Assembly (NCBI GenBank): GCA_937910255.1
Contig: CALEOQ010000009.1
Coordinates: 1 to 7,423 of the forward strand
Direction of reading: 5' to 3'
Origin: an uncultured Caulobacteraceae bacterium
GTDB taxonomy: Bacteria > Pseudomonadota > Alphaproteobacteria > Caulobacterales > Caulobacteraceae
DNA: 7,423 nt
The translations under genes and the position numbers were made by a program. The notes below the pieces were generated by a model. That model saw only the letters and a list, made by a program, of their open reading frames with translations, was not told the origin of the DNA and did not search any database. Below, piece by piece: positions 1 to 5,968 of this stretch (positions within the stretch are counted from its first letter, which is position 1; every line of letters starts with the position of its first letter).

Positions 1-54
1 ACGGCAAACGAGATTACGGCGTGACTGGAGTTCAGACGTGTGCTCTTCCGATCT
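1..54 (+). other. Illumina P7-side index adapter (library artefact)
   Basis: This is synthetic sequence, not genome. Positions 21-54 match the 34-base Illumina multiplexing/read-2 adapter exactly, ending in the familiar GCTCTTCCGATCT. Positions 1-14 match the end of the P7 flow-cell primer at 13 of 14 bases (an A replaces the T of GCATACGAGAT). The six bases between them, 15-20, sit where the sample index belongs. Genuine insert starts at 55. Any reading frame starting before 55, such as the ATG at 40, has an artificial N-terminus. Confidence 0.98.
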
Positions 55-309
55 GCGATTCTGCTCAACTACGCCTGCCACCCGGTCGTTCTGGGCAGCG
101 GCAACAGACAGCTGACAGCTGACTATCCCGGATATGCCTGCGCCTACCTGGAGCGACGGTTTCCCGGCACAGTTGCCCTCTTTCTACAAGGCGCCGCCGG
201 CGATCTTGACCCCTACATCGACGTCCAGAATGACTTCGCGCCGGCGCAGGACCAGGGCGAGGAACTGGGCCGCGAAGTGGCACGTGGGGTCCTCGCCTCC
301 GCAGGTCGG
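55..309 (+). CDS. Neutral/alkaline ceramidase-like protein, internal fragment
   Basis: This is an open fragment of about 85 residues with neither a natural start nor a natural stop. It resembles the N-terminal catalytic domain of the neutral/alkaline ceramidase-like family: an NYACHPVVLG stretch (fragment residues 5-14, its His equivalent to a zinc ligand of the family), then TADYPGY (21-27), then FLQGAAGDLDP (43-53), then a helix-like ELGREVARGVL. Classical neutral ceramidases amidohydrolyse ceramide using a Ser in a GD-x-SP motif. Here the matching position reads GDLDP with Asp, so the protein is more likely one of the shorter uncharacterised bacterial relatives. The left edge is the adapter. 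The right edge (309) is my estimate of where convincing coding ends, and the frame continues beyond it only as low-complexity sequence. Its neighbour in this window is probably not its genomic neighbour. Confidence 0.75.
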
Positions 310-409
310 GCGCGCGGCGCGGAGGGCGTGAGGGGAGGGCAGTGGGACGGCGCCAGGGGCTGCGGGGGGCCAGGGGGGGGAGGGCGCGCACCCGGGGGGT
401 CGGGTGGCG
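310..409. other. Error-rich G-run junction joining two unrelated gene fragments
   Basis: This stretch contains many G runs of 4-8 on the + strand, unlike anywhere else in the window. The - strand reads like a corrupted continuation of the ALDH7 gene. Around 339-341 a TGC codon lies in a context (L-A-P-S-H-C-P-P-L) that lines up with the family's catalytic T-A-G-Q-R-C-T-T-L if many bases were miscalled as C. The right-end adapter shows the same C-biased miscalling. I infer that this is a low-quality read tail fused to the end of the ceramidase-like fragment, not a real intergenic region. Confidence 0.7.
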
Positions 410-1258
410 ATCGGCCGGGGGGACGGCGATGGCCGCGTTGGTGCCCCCCAGCTCCAGCAGGGCGCGGGCGAAGCGCGTCGCCAGGCGCGGCCCGATCGCC
501 CGGCCCAGGGCGGTGGAGCCGGTGGCCGAAACCAGGGGCAGGCGCGGATCGTCGGCCAGGGCTTCGCCCACCTCGCGCCCGCCGATCAGCACGCAGGACA
601 GACCGGCCGGCGCATCGCCGAAGCGGGCGGCGGCGCGCTCGAAGGCGGCCTGGACGGCCAGGGCGGTCAGCGGCGTCTTCTCCGAAGGCTTCCAGACCAC
701 CGGATCGCCACAGACCAGCGCCAGGGCTGCGTTCCACGACCAGACGGCGACGGGGAAGTTGAAGGCGGTGATCACGCCGATCGGGCCGAGCGGATGCCAG
801 GTCTCCATCATCCGGTGATCGGGCCGCTCGGTGGCGATGGTCAGGCCAAAGAGCTGGCGCGAGAGCCCCACGGCGTAGTCGCAGATGTCGATCATCTCCT
901 GGACCTCGCCCTGGCCCTCAGAGACCACCTTGCCGGCCTCCAGGGTCACGAGCCGCGCCAGGTCGGTCTTGGCGGCCCGCAGCTCTTCCCCCAGCAGCCG
1001 CACGAGCTCGCCCCGCCGCGGCGCCGGAACCCTGCGCCAGGCCAGCCAGGCCTCGTGCGCGCGGCCGACGGCCCCGTCCACGGCCTGGGCGTCGGCGTCA
1101 TGAACCTGGGCCACCCCCTCGCCGGTGACCGGGGAGACGACCTCGCGGCCGCCGCCGCGCCACAGGCTCTGCGCCACGCCCAGGCGTTCGAGGGTGGCGG
1201 CGACATCGGCGGCGGCGCCCAGGGTGGGCGCGGGCTGGAGAGACAGGGTCATGGGCAT
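410..1258 (-). CDS. ALDH7-family alpha-aminoadipate semialdehyde dehydrogenase (C-terminus missing)
   Basis: This NAD-dependent aldehyde dehydrogenase would oxidise 2-aminoadipate 6-semialdehyde (in equilibrium with piperideine-6-carboxylate) to 2-aminoadipate, in the cytoplasm. Family-specific blocks are unusually clear: GEVQEMIDICDYAVGLSRQ (residues 117-135), METWHPLGPIGVITAFNFPV (151-170), VVWKPSEKTPLTA (187-199), SATGSTALGR (244-253) and the general-base motif LELGG with Glu269. Normal length is about 500 residues; only about 283 are readable. The catalytic Cys region survives only as corrupted sequence near 340, so truncation by the chimeric junction is the likely cause. The gene starts 3 bases after the stop of the upstream dehydrogenase, implying translational coupling. 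The second Met, at 1252 (MTLSLQ), has a better-spaced GAAGGA ribosome site and may be the true start. GGTN in place of the usual GGNN may be a miscall (AAC to ACC). Confidence 0.9.
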
Positions 1259-1261
1259 CCT

Positions 1262-2362
1262 TCAGGCCGTGCGGCGGGCGTGATCGTCGTCGGCGTACCA
1301 GCGGCCAAAGCGGTTGGCGAGGAAGCGGTCGAGGGGGATGTCCTCCTGCCGCACAAAGCCGCTCTGCGGCAGGTCGCCCTCGGCCAGCATGTCGGCCACC
1401 GCGCACACCGAGGCGGCCGTGGTGATCTGGATGGCGCTCATCGGCCGCCCGTCGACCGGTTGGGCGTAGACGCGGTTCACATAGGTCTCCTGCATGAGCG
1501 TCCCGGCCTTCAGCCCGCTGACCGTGACGAACACGATCACCACATCCTGCAGGGTCGCCGGCACCGCGTGCTCCAGAATGTCCTTCAGCAGGTCGCGGCG
1601 GTCGCGCAGGGCGAGGTCGTTCAGCAGGGTGCGCATGATGGCGCCGTGGCCGGGATAGCGGATGGTTCGATAGTTCAGGTTTCGCACCTGCCCCGCCAGG
1701 GTGTCGCACAGACTGCCCAGGCCGCCGGAGGTGTTGAACGCCTCATAGGCGACGCCATCGAGGGCGAAGGCCTCCAGCCCCTCCAGCGGGGCGACGTTGC
1801 GGCGCTCGCCCTGGACGATGGCCTCGCAGGGCTCGCAATACTCGTTGATGACCCCTTCGGTGCTCCAGGTCAGATTGTAGTTCAGACCCCCCGTGGGATA
1901 GCGCGGCAGGGCGCCGACCCGCAGGCGCGCCTCATGGACCTCGTCGAACCGGCGCGCCAGGTCCATGGCCACGATGCTGATGAAGCCGGGCGCCAGGCCG
2001 CACTGGGGGATGAAGGCCCCGCCTGCGCCTTCAGCCAGGGCGCGCACCTGCCGGGTGGACGCCACGTCTTCGGTCAGGTCGAGATAGTGGGCGCCGGCCG
2101 CCTTCACCGCCTGTGCGATGGGCACGGTGAGCTGATAGGGCGCGGCGCTGATCACCGCAAAGACCCCCTCCAGCCGCGCCGCCAGGGCGATGGGATCGCG
2201 AACATCGACGCAGATCCGCTCCACGCCCTCGCCCGCCCTGAGGCCGGCCAGCCGCGCCTCGTCCTGATCGATGACGGTCACCTGGTAGGCGCCCGAGGTG
2301 CGCAGCATGTCGACAATGGCCGAGCCGATCTTGCCGGCGCCGACAACGGCGATCTTTCGCAT
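1262..2362 (-). CDS. Saccharopine dehydrogenase-like / L-lysine 6-dehydrogenase
   Basis: A complete 366-residue cytoplasmic oxidoreductase. The N-terminal Rossmann motif GAGKIG (residues 8-13) is followed by an acidic residue at the end of the second strand (VIDQD, Asp32), which favours NAD over NADP. Family blocks include CGLAPGFISIVAMDLA (121-136), a GGLNYNLTWSTEGVINEY region (158-175), NTSGGLGSLCDT (210-221) and TIRYPGHG (233-240). The likely reaction is oxidative deamination of L-lysine to aminoadipate semialdehyde. The alternative is saccharopine dehydrogenase (glutamate-forming), but no lysine-ketoglutarate reductase is visible here. The directly following ALDH7 gene would consume the product of either reaction. 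I chose the start at 2362 because MRKIAVVGAGK is the expected family N-terminus and AGGA lies 9 bases upstream; the open frame extends further up to 2485 without homology. An Lrp/AsnC gene diverges upstream. Confidence 0.88.
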   Translation of the reverse strand: MRKIAVVGAGKIGSAIVDMLRTSGAYQVTVIDQDEARLAGLRAGEGVERICVDVRDPIALAARLEGVFAVISAAPYQLTVPIAQAVKAAGAHYLDLTEDVASTRQVRALAEGAGGAFIPQCGLAPGFISIVAMDLARRFDEVHEARLRVGALPRYPTGGLNYNLTWSTEGVINEYCEPCEAIVQGERRNVAPLEGLEAFALDGVAYEAFNTSGGLGSLCDTLAGQVRNLNYRTIRYPGHGAIMRTLLNDLALRDRRDLLKDILEHAVPATLQDVVIVFVTVSGLKAGTLMQETYVNRVYAQPVDGRPMSAIQITTAASVCAVADMLAEGDLPQSGFVRQEDIPLDRFLANRFGRWYADDDHARRTA

Positions 2363-2417
2363 GGTGTCTGATCCTGTGGCCGAGACGTGATGGGCCAGGG
2401 TCACCGGCCAGCACGGC

Positions 2418-2462
2418 GGTATCAATTGTGGTATCGGCGAAATCGCGCCATATTCTCGGCGA
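2418..2462. promoter_or_regulatory. Divergent promoter region with paired direct repeats, candidate Lrp operator
   Basis: Within the 122-base gap between the divergent start codons, GGTATC occurs at 2418-2423 and 2430-2435 (12 bases apart). TCGGCGA occurs at 2434-2440 and 2456-2462 (22 bases apart, about two helical turns). The palindrome CAATTG lies at 2423-2428. This is the least G+C-rich part of the gap. Autoregulating Lrp-type proteins commonly bind phased sites in such positions. That these repeats are the operator is inference. Confidence 0.4.
2426..2454 (+). promoter_or_regulatory. Possible sigma-70 promoter for the Lrp/AsnC gene
   Basis: TTGTGG (2426-2431) and CATATT (2449-2454) are separated by 17 bases and match the -35 and -10 consensus at 3 and 4 of 6 positions. 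Transcription would start near 2461, about 24 bases before the ATG, inside the second TCGGCGA repeat. The match is weak and alphaproteobacterial promoters vary, so this is only a candidate. Confidence 0.3.
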
Positions 2463-2484
2463 TCTGCCACCTCATTCCGGCGCA

Positions 2485-2916
2485 ATGACCATGGATGACC
2501 TGGATCAGCACCTGCTGGCGCGCCTGCAGGAAAACGCCCGAGCCCCTGTGACCGAGCTGGCCCGCAGCCTTGGCCTCTCGCGCACCACCGTGCAGAGCCG
2601 GATCGCCCGGCTGGAGCGCCGGGGGGTGATCGCCGGCTACGCCGTGCGCACCTCCCAGGCCCATGAGCAGAGCCAGATCCACGCCTTCGTCATGTTGACG
2701 GTCCAGCCGAAGGCCGCCGGCCTGGTGGCCACGGCCATGCGCAAGATGCCCGGCGTGCGGCGCCTTCAGTCTGTGAGCGGGGTCTTCGACCTGATCGCCA
2801 TGGTGTCGGCGGCCGACGTGGCGGCCATGGACGCCCTGATCGACGAGATCGGCGCCCTGGCCGGCGTGGAGCGGACCAATTCCTCCATCGTGTTGTCCAC
2901 CAAGTTCGACCGCTAG
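2485..2916 (+). CDS. Lrp/AsnC-family transcriptional regulator
   Basis: A 143-residue DNA-binding protein of the feast/famine type. An N-terminal helix-turn-helix (about residues 22-44, TELARSLGLSRTTVQSRIARLE) is followed by the family's linker RRGVIAGY (46-52) and a C-terminal RAM ligand/oligomerisation domain (about 66-143) containing SGVFDLIAMV (98-107). Members bind DNA as oligomers and respond to amino acids. Divergence from the lysine-degrading gene pair suggests lysine or a breakdown product as effector and those genes as the target; this is inferred from position. Start choice: MTMDDLDQHLL gives the standard N-terminus. A GTG at 2428 would add 19 unrelated residues, and ATG 2491 is also possible. 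No clear ribosome site precedes 2485. Length is normal for the family (about 140-165). Confidence 0.92.
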   Translation: MTMDDLDQHLLARLQENARAPVTELARSLGLSRTTVQSRIARLERRGVIAGYAVRTSQAHEQSQIHAFVMLTVQPKAAGLVATAMRKMPGVRRLQSVSGVFDLIAMVSAADVAAMDALIDEIGALAGVERTNSSIVLSTKFDR

Positions 2917-2920
2917 CCGC

Positions 2921-2937
2921 GCCGCCTTCCCGGCGGT
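2921..2937 (+). terminator. Small GC hairpin after the Lrp/AsnC gene
   Basis: GCCGCC (2921-2926) pairs with GGCGGT (2932-2937), giving five GC pairs and one GU around a TTCCC loop, starting 5 bases after the stop codon. No U-tract follows, so if it terminates transcription it does so weakly. It may simply be chance in GC-rich DNA. Confidence 0.25.
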
Positions 2938-2991
2938 CTGGAACCCTCGGGCGCTCCGGCGGATTGGGGATCGGTCAGAAAGGGACGCGCC

Positions 2992-3975
2992 ATGACCGAC
3001 CAAAAGCCAGACACCTTCCGGAAAGACGCCGAGCGCGTGGCTCGCGATGAGCGGGACATCCAGGCCGGCATCGACCGCCAGGACGCCGCCTCCAACTCAA
3101 GCGAGGAACCCAAGGCCATGCAGGCCGGGGCCCGGGAATATCCCGCCCCGCCCCTGCCTCAGCAGCATCCGAAGAAGCCCGGCCTTGAAGCCGACCTGAA
3201 GCTTGAGCCCATGTATGACGCCCCCTTCTACAAGGGTTCTGGCAAGCTGGAGGGCTGCGCGGCCCTAATCACCGGCGCCGATTCCGGAATCGGCCGAGCC
3301 GTCGCGGTGCTCTATGCCCGCGAGGGCTGCGACGTGGCCATCGGCTATCTCGACGAGGATGAGGACGCCCAGGCCACCAAGGCGGCGGTGGAGAAGGAAG
3401 GCCGCCGGGCGATCCTGCTGCCGGGTGATGTGGCCGATCCAGACTATGCCCGCCATGCGGTGGCCAAGACCCTGGAGGCCTTCGGCCGCCTTGACGTCCT
3501 GGTGAACAACGCCGCCTTCCAGGAGCACGCCAACGATCTCGAACAGATCACCGACGCCCACTTCGACCGGACGATCAAGACCAACCTCTACGGCTATTTC
3601 TACATGGCCCGGGCCGCTGCGCCGCATATGAAGCCGGGCGCCGCCATGGTGATGACCGGCTCGGTGGTCGGGCTGCAGGGGGCTGGCGAGCTGCTCGACT
3701 ACGGCATGACCAAGGGCGGCATCCACGCCTTCGCCCGGTCCCTGTCGGCCCAGCTCATGCCCAAGGGAATCCGCGTCAATGTGGTGGCCCCAGGTCCGGT
3801 CTGGACGCCGCTGAACCCGGCCGACCGGCCCGATGTCAGCAAGTTCGGGTCCGGCGTCCCCATGGGCCGTCCGGCCCAGCCGGAGGAGCTGGCCCCAGCC
3901 TATGTCTTCCTGGCGTCCCCCCAGATGTCGAGCTACATCACAGGCGAGATCCTGCCGGTTATCGGCGGCTATTGA
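2992..3975 (+). CDS. SDR-family oxidoreductase, YghA / general-stress type
   Basis: A complete 327-residue short-chain dehydrogenase/reductase, probably cytoplasmic and NAD(P)-dependent. Visible elements are the cofactor motif TGADSGIG (residues 94-101), Asp146 of the GDVAD block, NNAA (172-175), Asn198, and a catalytic set Ser224, Tyr237, Lys241 (YGMTK), then the APGPV block (266-270) and the C-terminal SSYITGEILPVIGGY typical of the group. The extended N-terminus with PGLEADLKLEP and a FYKGSGKLEG lead-in matches the subfamily of E. coli YghA and Bacillus general stress proteins, which act on aldehydes or sugars; the substrate here is unknown. The first 42 or so residues are an extra, highly charged, probably disordered segment. 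A good AAGGGA ribosome site lies 6 bases before the ATG. The AI-2E-family gene follows 29 bases after the stop, probably in the same transcript. Confidence 0.92.
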   Translation: MTDQKPDTFRKDAERVARDERDIQAGIDRQDAASNSSEEPKAMQAGAREYPAPPLPQQHPKKPGLEADLKLEPMYDAPFYKGSGKLEGCAALITGADSGIGRAVAVLYAREGCDVAIGYLDEDEDAQATKAAVEKEGRRAILLPGDVADPDYARHAVAKTLEAFGRLDVLVNNAAFQEHANDLEQITDAHFDRTIKTNLYGYFYMARAAAPHMKPGAAMVMTGSVVGLQGAGELLDYGMTKGGIHAFARSLSAQLMPKGIRVNVVAPGPVWTPLNPADRPDVSKFGSGVPMGRPAQPEELAPAYVFLASPQMSSYITGEILPVIGGY

Positions 3976-4004
3976 CCCCTTAAATTCGAACGGGAACACA
4001 CGCC

Positions 4005-5114
4005 TTGGCCGAATCTGAACCGCACGCCCCGGCCAAGACGCCCCAGGCGACCTCACTTTCCCCGGTCTTCGTGCGCCGGGTGCTGTTCCTGGTCGGTGTC
4101 GGGATCGTGCTGCTGGTGGCCTGGCAGCTGATCGACGTGATGCTGCTGGCGTTCGGCGCGATCCTGGTGGCCGTGCTGCTCCGCGCCCTGGGCTCGCCGA
4201 TCCAAAAGCTGACGCCCCTGAACGAGGGGCTGTCCCTGCTGGCGGCCGGCCTGCTGATCATCGCCCTGTTGACGGGCGCCGGCTGGCTGTTCGGCGCCAC
4301 CGTGGCCGAGCAGGTGCAGGAGCTGCTGGAAAGCCTGCCGCAGTCGGCCGAAGAGGTGCAGGCGCGCCTGGCCGGACTGCCCTTGCCAGCCGACTTCATG
4401 GCTCAGGTCCAGACCTTCGATCTGGCCTCCGCCCGCCAGGCGGCGGGTCCCATCCAGAGCATCCTTGGTCGGGTGGGCGGCTACGCCATGACCGTGGCCG
4501 GCGCCGTGACCAACCTGGTGGTGGTGATCTTCGCCGGCATCTACCTGGCCACCAGCCCGCGGTCGTCGCGCGATGGCCTGCTCAGCCTCATTCCCGCAGG
4601 CCCGCGGGAGCCCATGCGTCACGCCATGAACGTCACCGGCGTGGCCCTGCGCCGCTGGCTTCTGGGCCAGTTCGTCTCGATGACCATTGTCGGCGTGCTG
4701 ACCTGGATCGGCGTCTCGATCATCGGCCTGCCCTCGCCGGTGGCGCTCGGCCTGTTCGCCGCCATCGCCGCCTTCGTGCCCATTGTCGGGCCGGTGGTTT
4801 CGGTGATTCCCGCCGTCATGCTGGCCCTGCAGGAGGGTCCGATGATGGTGGTCTGGGCGATCCTGGTCTATGTGATCGTCCAGCAGGTGGAGAGCAACCT
4901 GACCTACCCGCTGATCCAGAAGCGGGCCGTCGCCCTGCCCCCGGCCCTGACCCTGTTCGCCGTCCTGGGTTTCGGCGTCCTGTTTGGCCCGCTGGGCGTG
5001 ATCTTCGCCGCGCCCCTGCTGGTGGTGCTCTTCGTGATGGTGAAGATCCTCTACATCCGCAACACCCTGGGCGACGAGACAGAGGTCCCCGGCGAGAAGG
5101 CGGCGGAGGCGTAG
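4005..5114 (+). CDS. AI-2E transporter (PerM/YdiK) family membrane protein
   Basis: A 369-residue inner-membrane protein with the family's layout. Two hydrophobic segments lie near residues 22-61 and a third at about 76-100. An amphipathic soluble stretch follows (about 101-155, rich in Glu, Gln and Ser). Then come about five segments at 158-183, 221-245, 246-275, 280-295 and 313-350. The conserved blocks P-x-VGPVVS (259-266) and VESNLTYPLIQKRAV (295-309), plus GPLGVIFAAPLLVV near the end, are characteristic. Some members export autoinducer-2, others are Na+/H+ antiporters, and most are uncharacterised; the sequence does not tell which applies. The start is a TTG, chosen because no ATG or GTG lies between it and the first membrane segment; the preceding ribosome site is poor (GGGAA about 9 bases upstream). 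Coupling to the upstream SDR gene is likely. Confidence 0.9.
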   Translation: MAESEPHAPAKTPQATSLSPVFVRRVLFLVGVGIVLLVAWQLIDVMLLAFGAILVAVLLRALGSPIQKLTPLNEGLSLLAAGLLIIALLTGAGWLFGATVAEQVQELLESLPQSAEEVQARLAGLPLPADFMAQVQTFDLASARQAAGPIQSILGRVGGYAMTVAGAVTNLVVVIFAGIYLATSPRSSRDGLLSLIPAGPREPMRHAMNVTGVALRRWLLGQFVSMTIVGVLTWIGVSIIGLPSPVALGLFAAIAAFVPIVGPVVSVIPAVMLALQEGPMMVVWAILVYVIVQQVESNLTYPLIQKRAVALPPALTLFAVLGFGVLFGPLGVIFAAPLLVVLFVMVKILYIRNTLGDETEVPGEKAAEA

Positions 5115-5119
5115 CGCAA

Positions 5120-5153
5120 GCCGCCGCCTCGCCGCCGGCGACGCGGCAGAGTT
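5120..5153 (+). terminator. Probable terminator after the AI-2E-family gene
   Basis: Two stacked stems begin 6 bases after the stop: GCCGC/GCGGC (5120-5124 with 5143-5147) outside, and TCGCC/GGCGA (5129-5133 with 5137-5141) inside with a 3-base loop. A short AGAGTTT follows. The U-tract is short, so termination may be partial. Confidence 0.45.
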
Positions 5154-5158
5154 TCCAG

Positions 5159-5174
5159 GTTTCTCAGAAGAAAC
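5159..5174. repeat. Perfect 6-bp inverted repeat, GTTTCT/AGAAAC
   Basis: GTTTCT (5159-5164) and AGAAAC (5169-5174) are perfect inverted copies around a CAGA loop. The repeat lies directly after the probable terminator and is the A+T-rich part of this gap. It could be a protein-binding site or a second weak hairpin; no function is assigned. Confidence 0.45.
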
Positions 5175-5180
5175 GGCGCG

Positions 5181-5200
5181 CCCAGGATGGCTGACCTGGG
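5181..5200. repeat. Perfect 6-bp inverted repeat, CCCAGG/CCTGGG
   Basis: CCCAGG (5181-5186) and CCTGGG (5195-5200) flank an 8-base loop. It lies between the convergent ends of the AI-2E-family gene (+) and the small unknown gene (-), so it could help end transcripts from either side, though no T-run accompanies it on either strand. Confidence 0.4.
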
Positions 5201-5250
5201 GCCACGCCTGATCCAGAGATGACGAGCTTCCCGGGGCGGCGTAACGCGGC

Positions 5251-5574
5251 TCAGAACGGAAAAGGGGCGGCGTCGAGAAAGATACTTGGAGCCGGGATGG
5301 ACAGGTTTCCGCCGAATTCGCCGCCGATCCCGAGTTGCTTTTTCTCGTAGGCTTCCGAGCCGTAGAGGTACGACGACATGGCCTTCAGGGCGAGCATGAG
5401 CGCCTGCAGACTGGAACCGCCATAGATTGTTCGTTCGATAGCGAGGGGTTCGCTGATCTCAAATGAGCAGGACCACTCTTCGTCAGAGGCCGCGCGCATA
5501 GGCGCATAGACCCGCGCCCAGACCTTTGTGTCGGTGTAGGAGAGATCCAGCGCGATCTCCGCAATCGGCGACAT
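5251..5574 (-). CDS. Small protein of unknown function (DUF6968-like)
   Basis: A 107-residue acidic, soluble protein with no signal peptide or membrane segment. The layout is an N-terminal strand-rich part (IAEIALDLSYTDTKVWARVY, residues 4-23), a DEEWSCSFEIS segment (31-41), a helix containing SLQALMLALKAMSSYL (55-70), and a Gly/Pro-rich tail (GIGGEFGGNLSIPAPS). The polar, single-domain architecture with a C-x-FEI strand and a QAL-x-LAL helix reminds me of the small DUF6968 family, whose function is unknown. I recognise this from memory of the pattern only. A strong GGAGG ribosome site lies 7 bases before the ATG, supporting expression. My hand count gives about 59% G+C, clearly below sampled stretches of neighbouring genes (about 63-78%). 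It stands alone, downstream of the tRNA-Arg on the same strand. Confidence 0.7.
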   Translation of the reverse strand: MSPIAEIALDLSYTDTKVWARVYAPMRAASDEEWSCSFEISEPLAIERTIYGGSSLQALMLALKAMSSYLYGSEAYEKKQLGIGGEFGGNLSIPAPSIFLDAAPFPF

Positions 5575-5797
5575 CCCACGCCCTCCAAGCTAGGTTCTGA
5601 GCGGAGGGTATCCAACCTCCCCCGTCCTAAGCCGTCGAGTCTCTCGTGGATCGCCCATTGATCAGCGGCTATCCGCCCCCAAGGATTCATCCCGCAGCAC
5701 CACGATCCATCACGCGCACGACCACCACAATAGAGGGCGGCGCGGAATAGCGCTTCGGCGCGCAGGAAGAGCTAAGGGACTGCATTATTGGAGAAAA
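5575..5797. other. Non-coding gap between the small gene and tRNA-Arg
   Basis: I see no convincing gene here. On the - strand a T run (5794-5797) immediately follows the tRNA CCA and may help end that transcript. At 5750-5761 the + strand holds GCGC-TTCG-GCGC, a short stem with a stable UUCG-type loop. No good promoter for the small gene was found: TTGGAT and TAGCTT with a 17-base spacer exist on the - strand, but they would place the transcript start on top of the ribosome site. Confidence 0.5.
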
Positions 5798-5874
5798 TGG
5801 CGCGCCCGGAACGATTCGAACGTCCGACCCTCAGATTCGTAGTCTGATGCTCTATCCAGCTGAGCTACGGGCGC
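5798..5874 (-). tRNA. tRNA-Arg (anticodon ACG), CCA encoded
   Basis: The 77-base cloverleaf reads cleanly on the - strand. The acceptor stem GCGCCCG pairs with CGGGCGC, followed by discriminator G and a genome-encoded CCA. The D arm is GCTC...GAGC. The anticodon stem TCAGA/TCTGA encloses the loop CTACGAA, giving anticodon ACG. The T arm GGACG/CGTTC (one G-U pair) encloses TTCGAAT. ACG, edited to ICG, reads the CGU, CGC and CGA arginine codons. The gene lies 94 bases downstream of the P1 hydrolase stop on the same strand but has its own promoter. Confidence 0.97.
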
Positions 5875-5899
5875 GCAGTGCCTTGCGGCAAGGGCGCGG

Positions 5900-5928
5900 A
5901 ACCTAGTCGGCCTTTTGGGAAAGTTCAA
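5900..5928 (-). promoter_or_regulatory. Promoter for tRNA-Arg
   Basis: On the - strand TTGAAC (5928-5923) and TAGGTT (5905-5900) are separated by exactly 17 bases and match the -35 and -10 consensus at 4 and 3 of 6 positions. Initiation would fall near 5893, giving a leader of about 19 bases before the mature tRNA. Position and spacing are convincing, the hexamers moderate. Confidence 0.5.
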
Positions 5929-5968
5929 GCCAGGGAATTGGGGGGAAGACGATTCTTCTTTGGACCCC

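Noticed and set aside
310..430. G-run region as a possible quadruplex or regulatory element
   Set aside because: The runs coincide with loss of reading-frame quality in ALDH7 and with a C-biased miscall pattern also seen in the adapter, so sequencing error explains them better.
404..2371. 655-codon open frame on the + strand antisense to the lysine genes
   Set aside because: It is a mirror of the two strongly supported - strand genes, rich in Gly, Ala, Arg and His as high-G+C antisense frames are, and has no recognisable domain.
2422..3003. 193-codon - strand frame opposite the Lrp/AsnC gene
   Set aside because: It covers a clear helix-turn-helix plus RAM domain gene on the other strand and has no family features of its own.
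3265..4056. 263-codon - strand frame opposite the SDR gene
   Set aside because: It lies wholly across the SDR gene and the start of the AI-2E-family gene and has antisense-type composition; the + strand product is unmistakable.
5385..5690. 101-codon - strand frame overlapping the small unknown gene
   Set aside because: Arg/Ser-rich out-of-frame product without a ribosome site; the overlapping 107-residue frame has a strong GGAGG site and protein-like composition.
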